From contig NZ_JQKJ01000034.1 of the NCBI RefSeq assembly GCF_000745975.1, positions 1 to 32,935 on the forward strand: 32,935 nucleotides of DNA, in the 5' to 3' direction. Both the position numbers and the translations under genes were made by a program. Source of the DNA: Desulfobacter vibrioformis DSM 8776. GTDB taxonomy: Bacteria; Desulfobacterota; Desulfobacteria; Desulfobacterales; Desulfobacteraceae. Every line of letters starts with the position of its first letter. Position 1 is the first letter of the stretch. Positions 30,054 to 32,935 of this stretch are shown in pieces. The notes beneath the pieces are model-generated. The model did no database searches. It worked only from the letters and a program-made list of their open reading frames with translations, and was not told where the DNA came from.

Positions 30054-30901
30054 TGAGTTTTATCTGCATGGATCATGTCACCTATGGATATGGCAACACG
30101 CCGGTTTTAAACGACATCAACCTCTGCTTGGGAAAAGGAGAAGTCGTCTCTCTCCTAGGACCCAACGGAAGCGGCAAGACCACGCTTTTGAAAGTCCTGC
30201 TGGGACTTTGCCGTCCCCAAAATGGAGAGGTGCGCCTTGAGGGACGCCCTGTCCGGCAAATCAACGCCAAGGCCCTTGCCCGGCGGATGGCCTATGTGCC
30301 CCAGACCCATAAAATTTCCTTTGCTTACCGGGTAATCGATGTGGTGCTGATGGGCAGAATGCCCCATAAGCCCTTCTTTTTCCGGTATTCAACACAGGAT
30401 GAGGCCCAGGCCCTTAAGGCCCTGGAGCAGCTTTCCATTGCCCATCTCAGGAACCGTCCCTATACCGAGGTGAGTGGCGGGGAGCGCCAGTTGACCCTGA
30501 TCGCCCGGGCCCTTGCCCAAGGGGCTGACATCCTTGTGATGGATGAACCTGTAAGCGGACTGGATTACGGCAATCAGATCCGCCTGCTGGCGCAGATAGC
30601 CACTTTGGCAGACCATGGATACACCTTTATCAAAACCACCCATTTTCCGGAACACGCCGTCTGGATATCAGACCGGGTCGTAATGCTCAAAGGGGGCAAG
30701 GTCCTGGCAAATGGCCATGCCCCGATGGTCGTCAATGAGGAGAATCTGTATCTTCTTTACAATACGGATATTGGCATGGCGGATCTTGATGAAGGCCTAA
30801 GGGTCTGTGTGCCCCGGAATATGCTGGGCCACTTTAAAAAAAGAAAGCCGGTTGATTCTTTCAATTATTTTACCCCAAACCCGTTGAAGCAAGTCATTTA
30901 A
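30053..30901 (+). CDS. FecE/BtuD-type ABC transporter ATPase, second copy
   Basis: Powers the permease encoded immediately upstream. The 282 residues contain Walker A GPNGSGKTT (36-44), Q-loop YVPQTH, signature VSGGE (140-144), Walker B ILVMDEP (160-166) and H-loop His197. VVLMGRMPHKPFF is the typical FecE-type region. The ATG overlaps the permease stop by one base; AAAGG lies about nine bases upstream. The C-terminal about 50 residues are a longer tail than in the copy at 9777. Confidence 0.93.
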   Translation: MSFICMDHVTYGYGNTPVLNDINLCLGKGEVVSLLGPNGSGKTTLLKVLLGLCRPQNGEVRLEGRPVRQINAKALARRMAYVPQTHKISFAYRVIDVVLMGRMPHKPFFFRYSTQDEAQALKALEQLSIAHLRNRPYTEVSGGERQLTLIARALAQGADILVMDEPVSGLDYGNQIRLLAQIATLADHGYTFIKTTHFPEHAVWISDRVVMLKGGKVLANGHAPMVVNEENLYLLYNTDIGMADLDEGLRVCVPRNMLGHFKKRKPVDSFNYFTPNPLKQVI

Positions 30902-30925
30902 ACCGTTCATTTTTCAGGGAATGAT

Positions 30926-31978
30926 ATGAAAGTATATACAAAACCCAACGTTATTTTCATTGCAACGGCTGTTTTTATCTGGTGGTGCGGTTTTTCCTCT
31001 GCCGGGCAGATTACGGATATGCATGGTCGAAAGGTTGAGGTACCGGATGAGATCCATACAGTATATGGAACCAGCCCCCCTGTTACCTATATGCTTTATG
31101 CCATTGCCCCGGAACTGATTGCCGGCCTTAATATCCCCTGCAGGGAAAAGGAAAAACAATATCTGCCGGCCCGGTTGCAAACGCTTCCGGTGGTCGGCGG
31201 ATGGTTTGGCCAGGGACGGACACCCAGCCTGGAAACGCTGATGCAGGTAAATCCGGATGTTGTTCTGGCATGGTATATAAAAGATTCTCCAGCCTGCCGA
31301 AAAACAGAGGAGATGCTGATTCCCATGGGGTTTTCGCTGCTTTACATCTCTTTGGACAAACTGGAAAACTATCCTGAAACCTTCCGGTTTCTGGGACGCC
31401 TGCTCCACCGCGAAAAACGGGCAGCAGCACTTGCAGACTATGCACAACAAACCCTGGATAAAATCAAGGCAGTACGGGAGTCCATACCTGAATCCGATCA
31501 GGTATCTGTTTACTATGCCGAAGGCATGGATGGTCTGAGTACGGAGTGTGACACCTCTGTCCATGCCGAGCTTCTCGGGCTATGCGGTGGAAAAAATGTC
31601 CACATCTGTCCCTCCCGGACCATTTACGGCAAGGAAAAGGTCTCCATAGAGCAGGTAATGCGTTACGCGCCGGATGTGATCGTCTCAGAGGAATACGGTT
31701 TTTATGACGCAATATTTCAGGACCCGCGATGGCGGAATATTCCTGCGGTCCAAAACCACCGGGTTTACCAGATCCCCAATTCTTCTCTGAACTGGCTTGA
31801 CCGCCCTCCTTCCTTCATGCGATTTCTGGGGGCCAGATGGCTGCTCAATAAATTATATCCTGAAAAATATGATGTGGATATTGTAGATGAGACCCGAAGA
31901 TTTTATAGCCTTTTCTTGAATTTCAAGTTAGATCGGCAAGCGGCTGAAGACATGATAGAAAGGAAATCTTTGAAGTGA
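30926..31978 (+). CDS. FecB/BtuF-type ABC substrate-binding protein, second copy
   Basis: Periplasmic binding protein of the second importer, 350 residues. A signal peptide (about 1-27, ending SSAG) precedes ITDMHGRKVEVPD, the usual start of the family, the interdomain helix (about 160-185) and a C-lobe with WLDRPPSFMRFLGARWL. It shares with the copy at 8610 the motif H-x2-L-[IL]-x2-CGG-x-NV-x2-C. AGGGA lies six bases before the ATG. Last gene of the plus-strand operon. It ends 36 bases before the stop of the convergent TPR gene. Confidence 0.9.
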   Translation: MKVYTKPNVIFIATAVFIWWCGFSSAGQITDMHGRKVEVPDEIHTVYGTSPPVTYMLYAIAPELIAGLNIPCREKEKQYLPARLQTLPVVGGWFGQGRTPSLETLMQVNPDVVLAWYIKDSPACRKTEEMLIPMGFSLLYISLDKLENYPETFRFLGRLLHREKRAAALADYAQQTLDKIKAVRESIPESDQVSVYYAEGMDGLSTECDTSVHAELLGLCGGKNVHICPSRTIYGKEKVSIEQVMRYAPDVIVSEEYGFYDAIFQDPRWRNIPAVQNHRVYQIPNSSLNWLDRPPSFMRFLGARWLLNKLYPEKYDVDIVDETRRFYSLFLNFKLDRQAAEDMIERKSLK

Positions 31979-32014
31979 GGGAATCGGTAAAATCAAAGGA
32001 CCGGGGTATCTGTC

Positions 32015-32935
32015 TTAATGTTCCCCTGCCGCCTGCATGGCCCGGATCTGCCCCAGGGCAGCCAACGCCGCCGGTTTTTCCCTGGGGCTTTTACAGGCAA
32101 GGGAAAAGGCCTGTTTTGCCTTTTGGGGGGCATCGCTGCTCAGGGCGGCATATCCGGCCATGAGCCAGGACCGTCCCGGCGAGGACCCGAGACCGGCCAG
32201 CTCCTTGTAGGCGATATATGCGGCTTTGTATTGTTTTTCCCGGAACAGCAGGTCTGCCTTAAAGGCCAGAAGCCGTGCATCACCCCCCTGGGCAAGGCCC
32301 TTGTCCGCCCATTTAAGGGCTGCCTGGCAATCCCGGCCCTGCTGGTAGGCCCGGGCCAGGGCAAGGATATGGTCTGTCATCTTTTTCCTTCCGGCACCGG
32401 ACAGGCCTTCCGGGTCTTTTTGAACTTTTTTCAGCCACGCTTCATACACCCTGGCTGCTTCCAACGGGATGTTGCACCCGGCGTACAGGTCTGCCAAAAG
32501 CTTGGTTTCGGATGCGGACAAGGGGGTTGTGAAACTGTAGATCATGAACGCTTCAAGCCCTTTTTCAAGGCAGTTCTTATTCAAATGGATGTTGGCCAAA
32601 GCCCGCCACCACTTGGGCGCTTCCGGTTCCTGGCGGGTCAGTGTGCGGGCATAGGACACAGCCAGTTCATCCATGCCAAGTTCCATGTACTGGTACAACA
32701 ATACCTCCTGCCAGGTCCGCTTCTTATCGCCCTTGGATTTGGCAGCCAGCTCCTTAAGATACGGCAGGGCCTGGCGGTTTTTTTTCAGGGCAAACAGGAT
32801 ATTGACCAGAACCTCTTTTTTCTCAAGGGTCACGTCGGCGGGATGGTTTTTCAGCAGCCGGTTAAAGGTATCCAGGGCATTTGGATAATCAGCATTAAAA
32901 TAATAACATGCTGCGGCCTGATAGAGATACACCCC
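32015..32935 (-). CDS. TPR-repeat protein, N-terminus cut by window edge
   Basis: Open to the right edge: 306 residues of helical repeats with TPR-like signatures (LYQAAACYYFNADYPNALDT, WRALANIHLNKNCLEKGLEA, LALARAYQQGRDCQAALKWA). Such a protein is encoded after tonB in TonB2 operons of Vibrio (DUF3450, ttpC, exbB, exbD, tonB, TPR), where it is thought to support the motor. Here its 5' end continues beyond the window and its direction is minus, like the operon at the left edge. Either it is the last gene of a second TonB2 operon lying to the right, or the window is a circular or rearranged piece whose ends join. No signal peptide can be assessed because the start is missing. Confidence 0.75.
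   Translation of the reverse strand, partial: GVYLYQAAACYYFNADYPNALDTFNRLLKNHPADVTLEKKEVLVNILFALKKNRQALPYLKELAAKSKGDKKRTWQEVLLYQYMELGMDELAVSYARTLTRQEPEAPKWWRALANIHLNKNCLEKGLEAFMIYSFTTPLSASETKLLADLYAGCNIPLEAARVYEAWLKKVQKDPEGLSGAGRKKMTDHILALARAYQQGRDCQAALKWADKGLAQGGDARLLAFKADLLFREKQYKAAYIAYKELAGLGSSPGRSWLMAGYAALSSDAPQKAKQAFSLACKSPREKPAALAALGQIRAMQAAGEH

Overview
The window looks like chromosomal or island DNA from an anaerobic, sulfate-reducer-type deltaproteobacterium (Desulfobacterales-like). This rests on gene style only: a Vibrio-type second TonB system with DUF3450 and TtpC, AmmeMemoRadiSam-like radical SAM chemistry, two outer-membrane uptake operons, and codon use near 50 % GC. No rRNA, tRNA, CRISPR array, phage or transposase gene was found, so the taxonomic guess is an inference.

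Region 1 (1-12468, minus strand) reads as one long operon. Its order is slipin, FecCD permease, FecE-type ATPase, FecB/BtuF-type binding protein, TonB-dependent receptor, radical SAM protein fused to half of a binding protein, SAM methyltransferase, DUF3450 protein, TtpC, ExbB, ExbD and TonB (cut by the left edge). It therefore carries both an uptake route and its own energiser. Region 2 (12.7-20.8 kb, plus strand) is a defence patch: an antitoxin and PIN toxin pair, then a complete type I restriction-modification set (hsdM, hsdS, hsdR). Region 3 (20.8-23.7 kb) holds a secreted Gly/Lys-rich protein and, convergent to it, an operon for a secreted helical protein with a Gly-rich tail, an ECF sigma factor, a membrane anti-sigma candidate with an outer E-set/CBM48 domain, and an E-set lipoprotein. 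Both transcription units carry the same promoter-like motif, TGTAACC-N15-CGTT. Region 4 (24-32 kb, plus strand) is a second uptake operon: HypB-like GTPase, lone ABC ATPase, binding protein without a signal peptide, methyltransferase, BtuB/CirA-like receptor, FecCD permease, FecE-type ATPase and FecB-type binding protein. The window ends in a TPR gene on the minus strand, cut by the right edge.

The most interesting reading is that regions 1 and 4 are two halves of one undescribed system. A ligand, probably a metal chelate or tetrapyrrole-like compound, would be taken in through two receptor/ABC routes. It would then be handled in the cytoplasm by a radical SAM-binding-lobe fusion, paired methyltransferases, a signal-less binding protein, an unusual ABC ATPase and a HypB-like GTPase. 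The ligand cannot be read from the sequence.

Two copies of a roughly 140-bp repeat with 19-bp inverted ends and 9-nt periodic hairpin arms lie between ttpC and exbB and between hsdS and hsdR. One of them supplies the ttpC stop codon.
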